A DNA stretch of 64,000 nucleotides from Lineus longissimus (taxonomy: Eukaryota; Nemertea; Pilidiophora; Heteronemertea; Lineidae). The stretch's first letter is position 1. Every line of letters starts with the position of its first letter. Location of the stretch: contig NC_088313.1 in assembly GCF_910592395.1 (NCBI RefSeq), positions 3,166,501-3,230,500 of the forward strand. The letters are read 5' to 3'. Shown here in pieces: positions 12,079-23,762 of the stretch. The notes below the pieces were generated by a model. The model was not told the DNA's origin and did not search any database. It was given only the letters and a program-made list of their open reading frames with translations. The position numbers were made by a program, and so were the translations under genes.

Positions 12079-12585
12079 CCCTTCCCTTAGGGGGAGGGGG
12101 CCCTTGGTGTTTCTGGGTGCTGATGATGCAACCCGTTAGACTGGATTGTGGAAGGTCATCATGTTCATGGCTGCCAAGTACGTGTATGTAGACATTTCTC
12201 AAAGTTGTCTTTTGCCAGCTTGAAAGTTTTTGATGTTATGTCTAATGAATGTGAATGATCATCTAGTGGATGAGTTCTGTGAGAGTGTCCTGGTCATCTG
12301 GATGAAGGTGACCATTAGATTGTACTCAATTTGAAGGGCAGCGCAAAATTAGCAGGGCCAAATAAACTGTATGCATGGCAACTAATGCCCAGATTCACTG
12401 GTTGTACTGCTACAATGTATGGCTGAGATATGTGTTGGTGAGACATGTACCTGTAGGATGTACGACACACCACTGCCTACAAACTAAATCAAACTGCATC
12501 AACTCTGAATATGTTATGACATATTACATGTATGTCTTGATAAATGTTATGAGTGTCATTTGTACTTGTGCATCGATGTACTGCA

Positions 12586-12591
12586 AATAAA
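12586..12591 (+). terminator. MED28 poly(A) signal
   Basis: AATAAA lies about 510 bp after the MED28 stop codon on the same strand. The intervening sequence is unremarkable 3' UTR, and no other coding feature lies between. The assignment rests on position and motif only. Confidence 0.6.
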
Positions 12592-15160
12592 CCAGTATTT
12601 TTATACCTTTACTTCAAAGTTGATGTTACTTTTTTCTCTGTTGTGTCTATATGTTGATAATATGCAGACGTAAAAGTGTAATTAATCAAGTTCTTTCCCT
12701 ATCTTTGTCCTCTCACATCATAGGATATGCTCAAAGGGGGCCCTTGCCATATAAGGACAGGAACAGTATGTGTATTGTGTGTGAATTGATTACCTCATGG
12801 AGACGAAGTTGTGACAATATTATGGTGCTAGCATTCAGTAACCGGGTATATTGATATTAAGTGTTCCCCATACAGATATTCCCCCAATAACATGTCGCAT
12901 GGAGTATGAAATCATGCACCCTTTTTAGGCCTCTTGTCCAAACCCAAAATGACCTTTGTAAAAAGAAACCTTGGCATTATTACTATGATGTTCGGGGACG
13001 AATTTTGTTTGATCATAAGCTCCATTGATACCAGTACTTCTTGGGAGGTCCAAGTCGCAACCAGTGGGGCAGTCTTTGATCACCCCATAGCAATGTTGTG
13101 ACAAATGAAGCTTCTGTAGTGGTGCTGTTGGTGATACTTTCATCAGCCTTTGTTACTGAAAGTGATATATCATTTGTGTGACAAGGAGCAATTCCTGATA
13201 CCTCTGCCAGGGAAAGATGAGGTGGGTGAAGACGGGATGTCCATAGTAATGACCATTTCGAATTGGTGGCAGCACCATATGCGTAGTAGATTAGTGTAGA
13301 TACACCAATGAAGACAAAGTCACAACCTAATCATGGGTTTTTCAAATCTTTTGCCAAGTCAATCGAATGAAAGTGATTGTACGTGTATGGTATAATTGTT
13401 ATAACGAGCTATCTTAAAGAGGCTATATAGGCAGCAGCTAAGCAGGCAAGATAAAGTTACACGAAATCGCCAATAGGGATCTCTCACATCTAACAGTACG
13501 TCGAAATGATTCACGCTTGTACGAGGAATACATTTGGTGCTGAATATGTCATGACCCAGGGCCCTTACTGTGTATATTAGTCTCCTGAAGATGGCCAAAT
13601 TAGCTCCTCTGCTCCTGCCTATAGTCCCCCTTTAAAGTTGCTTATTTTCTTTCCTGAAAAACAACAGAAAAGGGGTTGTTTAAGTCAGAGTTCATTCTTA
13701 CAAGGGGGCAGACTCATTGGATCAAGACCTAGTAATTTCTTCTTCGAAACGGTTTCTCCATACTCGGGATCTGTAATCTTGGCTATGGTGGTGCGATGGA
13801 GGGAAATCCGTGCCGCTTCTTCACACTAGGAAGCTGAAGCAAGTAGTTCATCAACCATTAGGTCTCATCATGATTATTACGCACAGTGATTCAGCGGTTG
13901 TCCAATAACGATAATTAGAATATCAGAGTTGGGTCAAATTTTACATTATCTTAGTTTCACACCCGAGGGTTCAATGTTATCGGGTCATAAATTCCCATTA
14001 AAAGTAAAGTTCATGACATTAACACTTTAACAGATGCTTCCAATGAAATGGTCCCCATGGAGAGAGTTTTGTTCAAAAGTGTGAAGTGGGGAACCCCATA
14101 TGAATAAGATGGATATAAATCATTGCGGCAGGACCGCATTCTCACGGTTGAGGGCCTGCCCCTGGGAAGGGAGTTGTCATCCACGTATGTGTGGGACAGC
14201 GGCCCAAGGGAACTATTCGTTGCCTCATTCCCATTCAAACTTGTGTTCATGGTTGCAGCCGACTTGATCAAATTTGAATTTAAATAAATTTATGAATCAT
14301 GGAATTCAATTTCTCTGCCCATTGTCAAATTATGCACTGTCTCAATGCCGGGTGACAAACCACAACCATTACAAGATCAAAAAGATTTAATGTCCGAGCC
14401 AGATGCTTTTCTGTGACAAGATAGAGGACTATTTTGTGATTGAAGGAAACGTTATCATATGACGCACACTGCGCACACCCTACTTTTTAATCCCAGTGGG
14501 CTAAAACGCAACTCTAACGCGACAGGCAATGATCGCATGTGGCACAGTACTGTTCAAAAGTGACTTCCTGCTCTGTGTGCAGTGTTGCCAGTTTGGCTTG
14601 ATTTGAAAGCTTTCTCGATTTCCTTAACTCTCTGGCGCACACTACAGCAAAATCATCCCGAGACTGCACTGTGTGAAGTGAAAGCTGGCCCGAAGGAGAT
14701 GGAGAATGCCAATACATTTTCTGAATAAAAGGCATCGTCTGGAAGCCAGGGGAACATTCTTTGTCATTCCTGCTGGAACTGACAAGGAGAAACAGAGTCC
14801 GAAAATGCTCCCGGGGAAATACCATAAAACAAGGAGGGTCGACTCCAGCTAAAAATATGGGTGTTCTTATAGGGGAAAATGTCATCGATGGTGTTTTTGT
14901 GTCCAGCGGAAAGTCGAGAGAAAAGCAATGCCTTGGGCACCAAAGAAGCATTTCCATATAAGTTTTTGATCAGGCGATAATATGGACATCATAATACTTG
15001 AGTAAGGAGAAGTACATTGTAGGTCTGAATGTTTATCGATTAGATCTTTCGCCCAACTCATCGATTGAAATCCCTTGCCGCAGCTACGACGAGGTACTTC
15101 ATTCCTGTGCTAGGGTGGAAAAAAAGTTTGTTCTGTCGCCCAAGTTGATTAGACTATCCA

Positions 15161-15274
15161 CAGGCCCCTGAAGCCTAGTTAGCGGGATTATCGGGCTAAA
15201 CAATGGGATAGTACTTTCCTGGCTTATCCCATTGTTTAGCCCGATAATCCCGCTAACCAGGCTTCAGGGGCCTG
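15161..15274. mobile_element. Near-perfect 50-bp stem hairpin (MITE-like)
   Basis: The left arm 15161-15210 and right arm 15225-15274 are reverse complements with a single mismatch, separated by a 14-nt loop. A 7-bp direct repeat GACTATC flanks the structure (15152-15158 and 15277-15283), consistent with a transposition footprint. A transcript would fold into an almost continuous duplex. Confidence 0.75.
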
Positions 15275-16890
15275 GGGACTATCTTACATCAGCCTGTGGT
15301 AGATATGGCTTAAATTTGCCTTGTTACGTCAATGATAGTAGCCATACTCTGCTAATTTGGTTTAATTCTCTGCCGATTTGGTTTCATTCTCACGGCAAGT
15401 CACAACCGCGACGAAGGTTGCTCTCTAAGTCCAATCGCACTCCTCTATAATTTGCGCTGGGAAGCCCGTAGAACAAATCACCTAAATCACCTAACTCTGT
15501 CATCTTCGAGTCAAATTGTCTTTGCGCCGGAGGACAATCATTTAGTGGCTGACTGGTGAGATTGAAACAGGACGGCGAGGGATTAAACATATTGAATATA
15601 AGAAAGTCAGTGAAAATTTGCAATGATTTGAAACATGGCGCAATTTATCATGACGCGATATCAATCAGAAAGTGACATTGAGCTCGGACGGGTGACAATG
15701 GGAAGTCGCGAGTAGAACATGTCCTCTCAAGAGTTTTTGTGTTAGGAATATTAATGGGAGACAGTGACAGTGTTTCATTTGCGAGACTGATGCGCCTCAA
15801 TTTGGCTGCCAGTGTCATTGAGACGGTCGTGTGTGTCGTTTTTTTTGTTGCTTTGGCTGCTGGCAAGTCATCAGGCATCCAAGTTATGAAGAAGGGTGGA
15901 GGAAATATTCACAGATACATTTTGTGTACATGTATCTGAATTTCTACATTTTCAAGGTTTTTTCTCTCAAAATTATGGATCGTTTTGACCAAATTTCCAG
16001 GGGAGGGGGTTGCAATCGCAGATTTGTATTTCTATATTTCAAGATAGACTTCTGAAAGTGGTCCTCGAGTTTATTATCAAACAATGCAGATTATGCCAAA
16101 TATCCTTCTTAATAAATTTTACGGAAGCCGCGAAGGTTTCAAACATCCTCTTCCATTCTTTTCGGCGTTACAATAGCGCAGATCCTGGCCGATAATTTCA
16201 TTGTCAATTAAAATGAACAAAGCACCCCCGTGAGGCGAAGTGGCTGTGAGTCACCACGCAAAGGTTGGCCAATGGATGCTGGCTATGAATCAACGAAAGA
16301 TTAATGAATCGAAAGGCGAAAGTCATATTGACTATATCCTATACAGAGCTATCGGACTGTATGGTCTTGATAGTGAGTATCAGACAGGGTTCGTCACCAG
16401 GATTTGTCACAAAGTCATGCTATATTGAACGCCCATTGATTGCACGGAACAATAACCTGGACCAGCCCGGACTTATTAAGTATTTGAGTGCATTTCCTGA
16501 GTTCACCTGCTCAGCAGTTTGTTCATGGTTCGTGTCATTTGCAATTTTTATAATTGGATGGAGCTGATCAGTCTGCAATGAAAATACAAAAGGGTCTCTT
16601 CCGTGCGATATATACGGCCACGAGATGAGAATGACGGTTTTATCAATGTTTTCATCAGGAGCGAGAGTTCCTTGATGGGTGTGCCTAGACGTGTATTGAA
16701 GAACATGATACGGGGAGCGTTTTTAAGCCGAAAATGATTTTGAAGCGTCTTGATTTGAACAGCGGGATGAGACAACGCTTTTAAGATATGAGTTGAATAA
16801 CAGAACAACTAAGATGCAGGGATAGACAACCTATTACCACACTACAATGTGTATATATTACGTTATCAGTGTAGAAATGCTTAAAAGAAA

Positions 16891-17135
16891 GGCCGGGTCT
16901 ATTTGGCAAGCCGCTCGCCGAACAGGCATCTTTTTTTGTCCTGTTTGGAGAGCCGCTTGCCAAACAGCACTAAAAAGCCACCCTGTTCGGCCAAACCGGG
17001 CTTGCCAAACAGGTAAAAAATCTACCCTGTTTGGCGAGCTGGAGACTTTACTTTAATATTAATGAGTTCGGCTCTCCATTCAGGACAAGAAAAAGTCGCT
17101 GTTTGGTAAGCCGGGCTTGCCAAGTAGTCACTTCC
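16891..17135 (-). mobile_element. 245-bp foldback element with 9-bp target duplication, copy 2
   Basis: Reverse complement of the element at 4855-5098 with only a few differences. Flanked by direct repeats TAAAAGAAA at 16882-16890 and 17136-17144. The two copies have different 9-bp duplications, which fixes the element ends independently in each. Confidence 0.82.
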
Positions 17136-17961
17136 TAAAAGAAAATGATTTCTCGAAAAGGCGTTTCTCCTCCATTATTAGTACGAAATATTGAAGTCAA
17201 TAAACGACTTCATGACTAAAGCAAAGTTTGAAGATGTGACATTATTACGCGTCCTGTCCACTGGGTGGGCCGCCTCAATCCTACAACTTCGATGAGTCAT
17301 TATTACCTTCTCTAGTGTGACACCCAGAGAAAGTGCACCAGAACCCATCCGATATCACCTGTACATCAATTAATCACGAAATTAGGGAGAGAAAAAATCC
17401 TAATTTCATACAACATTCCGTCTGCCTTGAAGGAATTTAGAGCAAATTATGATGAATTGCCTCAAACTGAATTAATATTGATGAGTTTTTTCCTGCCAAT
17501 GATGTTATATCATGACAGTTCAGGTTTAACACGGATTAAGTCATGACCCGGGGCTGAGGGACGGGGGGGGGGGGGGAACCAGTGAAGATGAAGGGCATGA
17601 TAGTAATCAAATAAATATCTGATGAATTTGGTGATTTTTAACTTTAAGCAGAAAAATAACTTTGCCCTGAAAACAATTTCAGGGTCCTCATAATGCCCAA
17701 GGCAGCTGTTGGCTCCTCTGGTAACCACAAATAACCCATCCCCCCAAAATTGTTGTTCCTTCTTATCTTAAGCACAAAATTTAGGAAAAACTCGGTCTCT
17801 AGTCTAAGGCTCGGTGGTCTATATACTGTCCAGGGTCCTTGAGCGTTGACACTGACAGTCTAGTGGCGCGGCCTACGGATAGATCGAGAGGGCGGTTTGG
17901 GGTTCCGCCGACGGTGCTCGCATGCATTGGTCGTATCCCCGAAACCTTTACAAAACAACAA

Positions 17962-18123
17962 ATCTGGTGGCATCGATCCAATGACGATAAAGGAATTGAC
18001 GGTAAAGGAATCAAAATCTGGTGGCATCGATCCAATGACGGTAAAGGAATTGACGGTAAAGGAATCAAAATCTGGTGGCATCGATCCAATGACGGTGAAG
18101 GAATTGACGGTGAAGGATCTCGT
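17962..18123. repeat. 54-bp minisatellite, three copies
   Basis: Units begin at 17962, 18016 and 18070 and contain TGGCATCGATCCAATGACGG. Each unit also carries two copies of a GGAATTGACGGTAAA-like half. The period is a multiple of three, so open frames appear on both strands; these are by-products. Confidence 0.85.
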
Positions 18124-18431
18124 GGCATATCGGATGCGCATCTGATGACGGTAATATATGCGTATATATACTCTTGCTTAAGATTAAAACCTGATGCGTC
18201 AATCGAATCGTGGAACTGCAGTGACTGTCATTCATAAGCTGGACGATTTCTTCTTGGACATTTAATGTTTATGCGCATAAATTATCAAATTGTTTACCAG
18301 GGCCAGTAATGCCTCGGCCTTGGCCCTTAAATGTATTATTTTAAATATTTTCAATAAATCATTTACTTAAAAATTTTTTTTATAAGGTTTCCCTAATCCA
18401 GCCCAAATGTAAATGAGACACATTTTTCCTC

Positions 18432-18625
18432 AGGGTGAAGACGAGGTCCACCCTGTAGAAACATGGTGCACTACGTTGGGAGAGTACACATCTAGATCAG
18501 ACGGAGTACGCATAGTGAAGGGCATGGCACATCCAGCAAAGACTTGGTACACTATCTGGCGACGGTGAGCTATGAAGGGGAGGGCACATCCATAAGAGAT
18601 ATGGTGCTACTGTCTCATTGGCCGA
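18432..18625. repeat. Degenerate tandem repeat, about three units
   Basis: Segments starting near 18435, 18518 and 18574 share a GAAG...GGCACATCCA...GGT(G/A)CACTA pattern with indels. Units are unequal and diverged, so this call is tentative. Confidence 0.4.
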
Positions 18626-18754
18626 AAGTCATTTCTGCAGGTGGCAATATAGAGCGACGGTAAAATACACAGGCCCGTTGCGTTGGAAAACAGAATGTCC
18701 TCGTTTTTCACTTTCGTTCCGATGTCATGTGAACAGGGTGACAAGTTCATGTAC

Positions 18755-18845
18755 TACAGGGTGGCCCAGAATTATTTTCCCTTATACAATGGATACACAA
18801 TAGAATTCTAGTGTGCAAGGGAATACCTTTCTGGGCCACCCTGTA
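18755..18845. mobile_element. Compact 91-bp MITE with CAGGGTGGCCCAGAA termini
   Basis: Inverted termini TACAGGGTGGCCCAGAA (from 18755) and TTCTGGGCCACCCTGTA (to 18845), with TA at both outer ends. The interior is only about 57 bp and AT-rich. This resembles a non-autonomous Tc1/mariner-type element; no transposase is nearby. Confidence 0.7.
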
Positions 18846-21800
18846 GAGTTTCGTGAGTTTCCTCATCAGGTCGGCCAATGATTTTGAGAGGACCCCAGCT
18901 GGCACCATCAGAGCTAAAAAAGTGGAACTGCGAGATTACTTTAAATTAAAAATTATCCCGTTTTCGGTGGAAATTCCCCGTTGTACGGGGGAGAAATGGG
19001 GGACGAGACATTCCATGAACCCCAAACATGGTATGACGACTATTAGATCACAGCTTATCTTTATCCAAACTTACTTACGAACCACGACCCTTATTATATG
19101 CACGGCAAATTACTCCCATGGGGACGTTTTATGTGCGTACTATGTAGTATGAATGGCCAACGGCAGGGGAGCCAGGAGCGGGCTCAGGACACACTGGTGG
19201 CGTTTGTTGAAACATGAATTGAACCTGTCATCTACAAATCCGTCATCAGGCGACAAAAACCCCGTGAGGCATATTATGCTTCTTAATCTCCCTGGTACAA
19301 AACAAATGGAGCAGATTCCTTAACCCAGCATCAAGCTTTAAACACAAGCTTATTAGCCCGTGTCTTGCGGTAATCCCTTTATCACAAGCCAACATTGCCC
19401 TGGTGGTGATCTCTCCTGTGATCCCGGGTTCTGATCCCTGGCTTTGCCCTCGGGCCAAGTCAGTCAGTGACACATGCATTTCTCTTCAACGACAATGAAG
19501 CAAATTTCCATTATAGTGATAGATTTTTCTCCTATTTGGTGGGTTTTAGCAATGCGCTTCAAACTATTTAACTACCAGTAGAGTTCACTTGTCTGATATT
19601 GATTTTAAGTGAATATTGGAGACTGTGCCAGATTGAGATTGGTAGTAGTGCATATACAATGTTGGTTCGAAAGTTAACATTAGCGTCCACCATCTCTGAG
19701 GTAGTGGATTAATTTTCCTGGTCGAATGACCCTAATTCCTTGTCTTCTACTCGAGTGTTCTTCGACTTCTTCATGTGCATGCTGTGTAAATCTCTCGTTC
19801 AGGTAAACTCTAATGATTACAGTAATGAAAACTTTGAAGAAATAACGACAGAAATATTTCTCATCAGAGTTCTTCAACGAGATATCTTTTTTCCTGTCCA
19901 CTTGATATAGGCTACTCTCTACAAAAGAATATCAAGGAAAAAACAAACGAAAGACCTCTCCTGATGTTAGTGGACTTAAAGATAATGGAAAATGTATGTA
20001 GGAAGGTGACGTGAGTCACCACCCCACGAAGTTGGACCAAATTATCCTTTTGCTGTCAACACTATGACGATTGGTGATGTCTAAGTGTTCCTTTGAGAGC
20101 CCGAGATGACACAAAAATGGTCCAGGCTGTGGCGTACATCACTTATCAGTTTGCGGGTTCGTGGAAATCGGTCTGCCAGCCTGCTGAACCTCTTGGTCTA
20201 CATGTACCTGTAAATGTATAGCTGGGATGCTTCAAACACCTTGGTGGTCAAGATGATCTCATCTGCCAGGTAAACAATGCAAATTGTGGCAAAAACTAGT
20301 ACTGTATCTTGTCCCCATCCGCTTCGGCGAGGATGTGTACAACGCGCTAAGGAGGGGCCCGGCCTTCTCTCCGCCGATGACCATTATTTTCCCTGAGGTA
20401 CCACACAGGAATAACTTCGGAAATAGAAAGTTTTCCCCTGACATGAATTCAGGATTAATAATTCAATGTTTTCCAATCATGAATAACTAACTGATCATAA
20501 CTACATTACGTTAATTTCATGACCAGATACTAATAGTATTCTGCTGACTCAGCAGGATTGGCCAGACTGAAGTCATAGTTGAATATAATCATCACAGTCC
20601 TATTTCAGTTAGTTTGCGTTCATAAGATTCAATTTGATTTAACTGTTTTTCACAATTATCAATTTCTCATCACCGCCTATCATTATGGATCTATATAGAT
20701 GCAAAACATGTAGAAAATGATTTTCCAATTTGTTCCGAATAGCCAGTGATCATTCTGCTAACTTGCACTTAAATGGTTTAGAAATCGCCAAAGAAATTCA
20801 ACATGTCTTAGTCAGTTTTACGAACCAAATCACCAGGGGCCACTTTCACCAACCTTTGTGAGGTAAAGATATCACTAAAGCCATGACTCGTGATGTTGTG
20901 TAATCGTTAATTTCTCTCGCATTTCTTCCGTCACTTCACAGTTCTGGTCAATTAAATTTCCACTTGCAGCGTAATCGGTCACTTCACCCAACCCAAGGGA
21001 TCTGCAACTCAATCGTGGGGACAGCAACGGCCAATAAAACTGTTAGATCGGCGGACACTGCAAGCATACAAATGCCCAGGCTAATCAATTGAAATCGTTT
21101 GCCTCGTGCTTGGAATGATTTAATTAGATCTATCAGACGCTGCCCTCTAGCCATTAACGGAAACTGGTGATCAGTATCTGTACCCTTGGGAAGGGGGAAA
21201 GAACGGCAACATTGACCGTAAAGAAAGTGATTGACTTTGTGAAGCGATTCTGAGTTTGATGCTCGCTTTCCATCGCTGCTTGCTTTACGATGGGATTAAA
21301 GGCAGAGCCACAATTATTGACCATGGTGCAATTGAAAGCAAATAGCAGCATCCGGTCTTTTAACCATTTTCGGACTGAAAAATTGGCGTCCGCGGTGTCG
21401 ACAACAATTTCAGAGCTGTTTGAAAGTACATGTACCAGAATTCTGCTCGCAGTCTGCGAAATGCACAATCTAAAGTCTTGTTGCTGAAGTGCACAGGTTG
21501 ATCTAATCTTGCTTCAAATGCACAAGTCCTTCAGAAAAATTCCTAGAACATCAGGGTCAGTTGCATGCCCCTCCCCTCGCATACATTAGCTCGTTAGGTG
21601 CCCGGTGAAAGGCCCTAATGCTCAGCATGATTAGAAAGTGAAACGACAGAAATAGGACTTGATGTGAATGCCGGTGCAAGTCAGATAGGTCTTGCTGCAA
21701 GTGCAAGTCAGAACTAATCATTGTACCTCGCTATAAGTGCACTAAACAGCAGATTTTGCTGCTGGTTGATAAAGAAATGCATCTCTACCAGTATGATTTA

Positions 21801-22771
21801 TAACCTAATTCTCACATTTCAAAATATTTTCCACAACCGCAAGAAAAGTTCCTTTTCGGGACCATCCAACTTCAACTTCAAGATATTTTTTCCTTATCTC
21901 CAACAAGCCAAAGACGACACATTGTGGTGTCAAAGACCTGGCTATTAACATTGTCATTAAAACGTAAAATTTAATGATGCGTAATCCTTATTATTCATCT
22001 TGTCAAATATTTGACTGCCTTTAAGATGTATTGCCTTTTAATAGCTTTGCACAGTGAGTCAACTGACTGCAGGAAGCATAAAAATATGGTTTCAATATTA
22101 TTACCGCTCAGGGGTATCTCACCGGTAGTTCAGCTGGAAGCTGGGGTATGCTAACCTGATGAGAGCTGGGACTAGTTATTTGCCGCATACTGCGTTAACT
22201 TATTCCGAGGTAGCGCTCGTGAATTTTTTTTGGGAGAAAGAATGGACACGAACCAGAGAACAAGTGGGATACTCTCGAAAATCAATCATTGCATTAACTG
22301 GAAATATTCCTTGTGTCACAGATACCGTATGTGGGACAGCGCAGCGATGTCACCGTCTGATGAAACAAAAATCAGGTCATACATCGTACGAATAGAAATT
22401 TAAGTAGGGCATCTTGTTTCCGTTCATGATATTGTCGGTCATTTACAAGCCTCCCACGGTCGTCCACATACCGGTAACCATTTTGCTGACGAATTTGTGC
22501 AGGAGGTAGCCTATCAAGATATTTTGCACTGAAGGTAAGAGTAAGACTTTTACTGGCAAGTCGTATAGTGAAATTCCACTCGGAATGACCATAGAATGCT
22601 GCAGTATAATGAAACTATGTGTATATTTGTACATTAGTCTACATAGTCCTATGAATCCAACTCTAGTTTCATTTTCTGCTATCAAGTCGGAGCGAAAATT
22701 ATATCCGGGTCGGTGTTAATTTACAGTTTGGTCCCTCTTAAACGGCTCTGCTGTTCCTTTACTCCAGGAAG

Positions 22772-23485
22772 ATGGCATCACAGTCAAGAAAGGGAAGGTA
22801 TGTGGATGCAGACACCACGTGGATAGACATGGAGGATGCAATTAAGGCTTATGACAAAAACTATTTGAAGACATTCGGGTATGATTATGTGTTAAAAAAA
22901 TCAGAAGAAGAGTGCTTCAGGATTTTTAGAGAAGAGCGCAGAAAGAATCAACTCCTTAATCGTGCCTGCGAGAAAGCCGAACATTTTTTGCATACCTCCG
23001 ACATCTACAAAGTAGCGAAGTGTGCGTACACCCTCGAAGACCCCCCATTGTATAGTGCCTTCAATAACCAAACGAGAAATATGCGAAACTTCATTGACTG
23101 GGCGAAGTTTGAGTTCAAGGGGCTTTGGCTGCTGCTTCATAAGGCCTGGAAAGACCAAGGCTCAACGCCTCAAATGCACGTCTATCGCGGAGTTTCAGTT
23201 CCATTCCAAGCCAAAGTCGGTTCAGTAGTTAAATTCAAGCAATTCGCCTCGACATCTGCCAGTAAAGATGTAACGTTAGGCTTCATTGGTTCTCTGCAAC
23301 AGTCCACGTTATTTGATATTAAGATCAAGGTTGGTTTGTCACTTGCTGACTGCTCGATGTTTCCAGACGAGGAGGAGTTCATAATTCCTCCACACGACGG
23401 TCTTGAGGTGGTCGATGTCAAGATGGACGGCAGGGGTATGACCACAATTGTACTTGAACAAAAACAACAGAGCCTTCTCTTTTAA
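22772..23485 (+). CDS. ADP-ribosyltransferase, arginine-type (R-S-ExE) fold
   Basis: A 237-residue protein of the ART family, which moves ADP-ribose from NAD+ to a protein side chain. The three active-site elements appear in order: arginine 139 in VYRG, the serine motif FASTSAS (158-164), and FPDEEEFIIPP with glutamates 200 and 202 as the ExE pair. The family's helical lead-in is also visible (YSAFN, FKGLWLLLHKAW). Animal ecto-ARTs usually have a signal peptide and often a GPI signal; neither is visible, so this form looks cytosolic. However, the ATG follows a good splice acceptor (pyrimidine tract and CAG ending at 22767), so an upstream exon, either untranslated or encoding a leader, cannot be excluded. 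The frame is intact and all catalytic residues are present. The substrate is unknown. Confidence 0.88.
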   Translation: MASQSRKGRYVDADTTWIDMEDAIKAYDKNYLKTFGYDYVLKKSEEECFRIFREERRKNQLLNRACEKAEHFLHTSDIYKVAKCAYTLEDPPLYSAFNNQTRNMRNFIDWAKFEFKGLWLLLHKAWKDQGSTPQMHVYRGVSVPFQAKVGSVVKFKQFASTSASKDVTLGFIGSLQQSTLFDIKIKVGLSLADCSMFPDEEEFIIPPHDGLEVVDVKMDGRGMTTIVLEQKQQSLLF

Positions 23486-23738
23486 ACATTGAAGTGTTGT
23501 CCCTGTTCAAGAGTTGACATCAAGTACGGTTTAAAGATGACATTGCACACCATAATTTCATCTATCAAGTCTACGCATACAACAGTGCTTATCATCATGT
23601 ACAAAGAAACAAGATAAACAACACGATTTTTATAATAGAAAGATCAGTTCTTTATTGAAAGCTTGATTTGTATAATTCTCTAACATAATCCCAAAGCGAT
23701 TGATTTGTTTTGTTGAGAAGAGTCTTGTGCCGCCACTT

Positions 23739-23762
23739 AATAAATGATTTTTGAAAAATAAA
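23739..23762 (+). terminator. Candidate poly(A) signals of the ART gene
   Basis: Two AATAAA words (23739-23744 and 23757-23762) lie about 250-280 bp after the stop codon on the same strand. Position and motif only. Confidence 0.45.

Larger units (their letters stand above)
12592..22771. other. Intergenic interval without a recognisable gene
   Basis: Between the MED28 poly(A) signal and the ADP-ribosyltransferase I found no exon with family similarity. Open frames up to 147 codons exist (for example minus strand 14957-14514) but match nothing I recognise and have no splice or promoter context. The interval holds the hairpin element at 15.2 kb, the foldback element at 16.9 kb, a poly-G tract of 14 at 17563-17576, the 54-bp minisatellite at 18.0 kb and the MITE at 18.8 kb. 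Confidence 0.6.

Noticed and set aside
14514-14957. Minus-strand 147-codon frame
   Set aside because: No recognisable domain or regulatory context.
17839-18237. Repetitive 132-codon plus-strand and facing minus-strand frames
   Set aside because: By-products of the 54-bp minisatellite; period divisible by three and no gene context.
19380-19460. tRNA-like B box (GGGTTCTGATCCC) on the plus strand
   Set aside because: No convincing A box, no cloverleaf and no second copy in the window.
22115-22150. A-box-like GGTAGTTCAGCTGG
   Set aside because: No B box at the right distance, so neither a tRNA gene nor a SINE can be supported.
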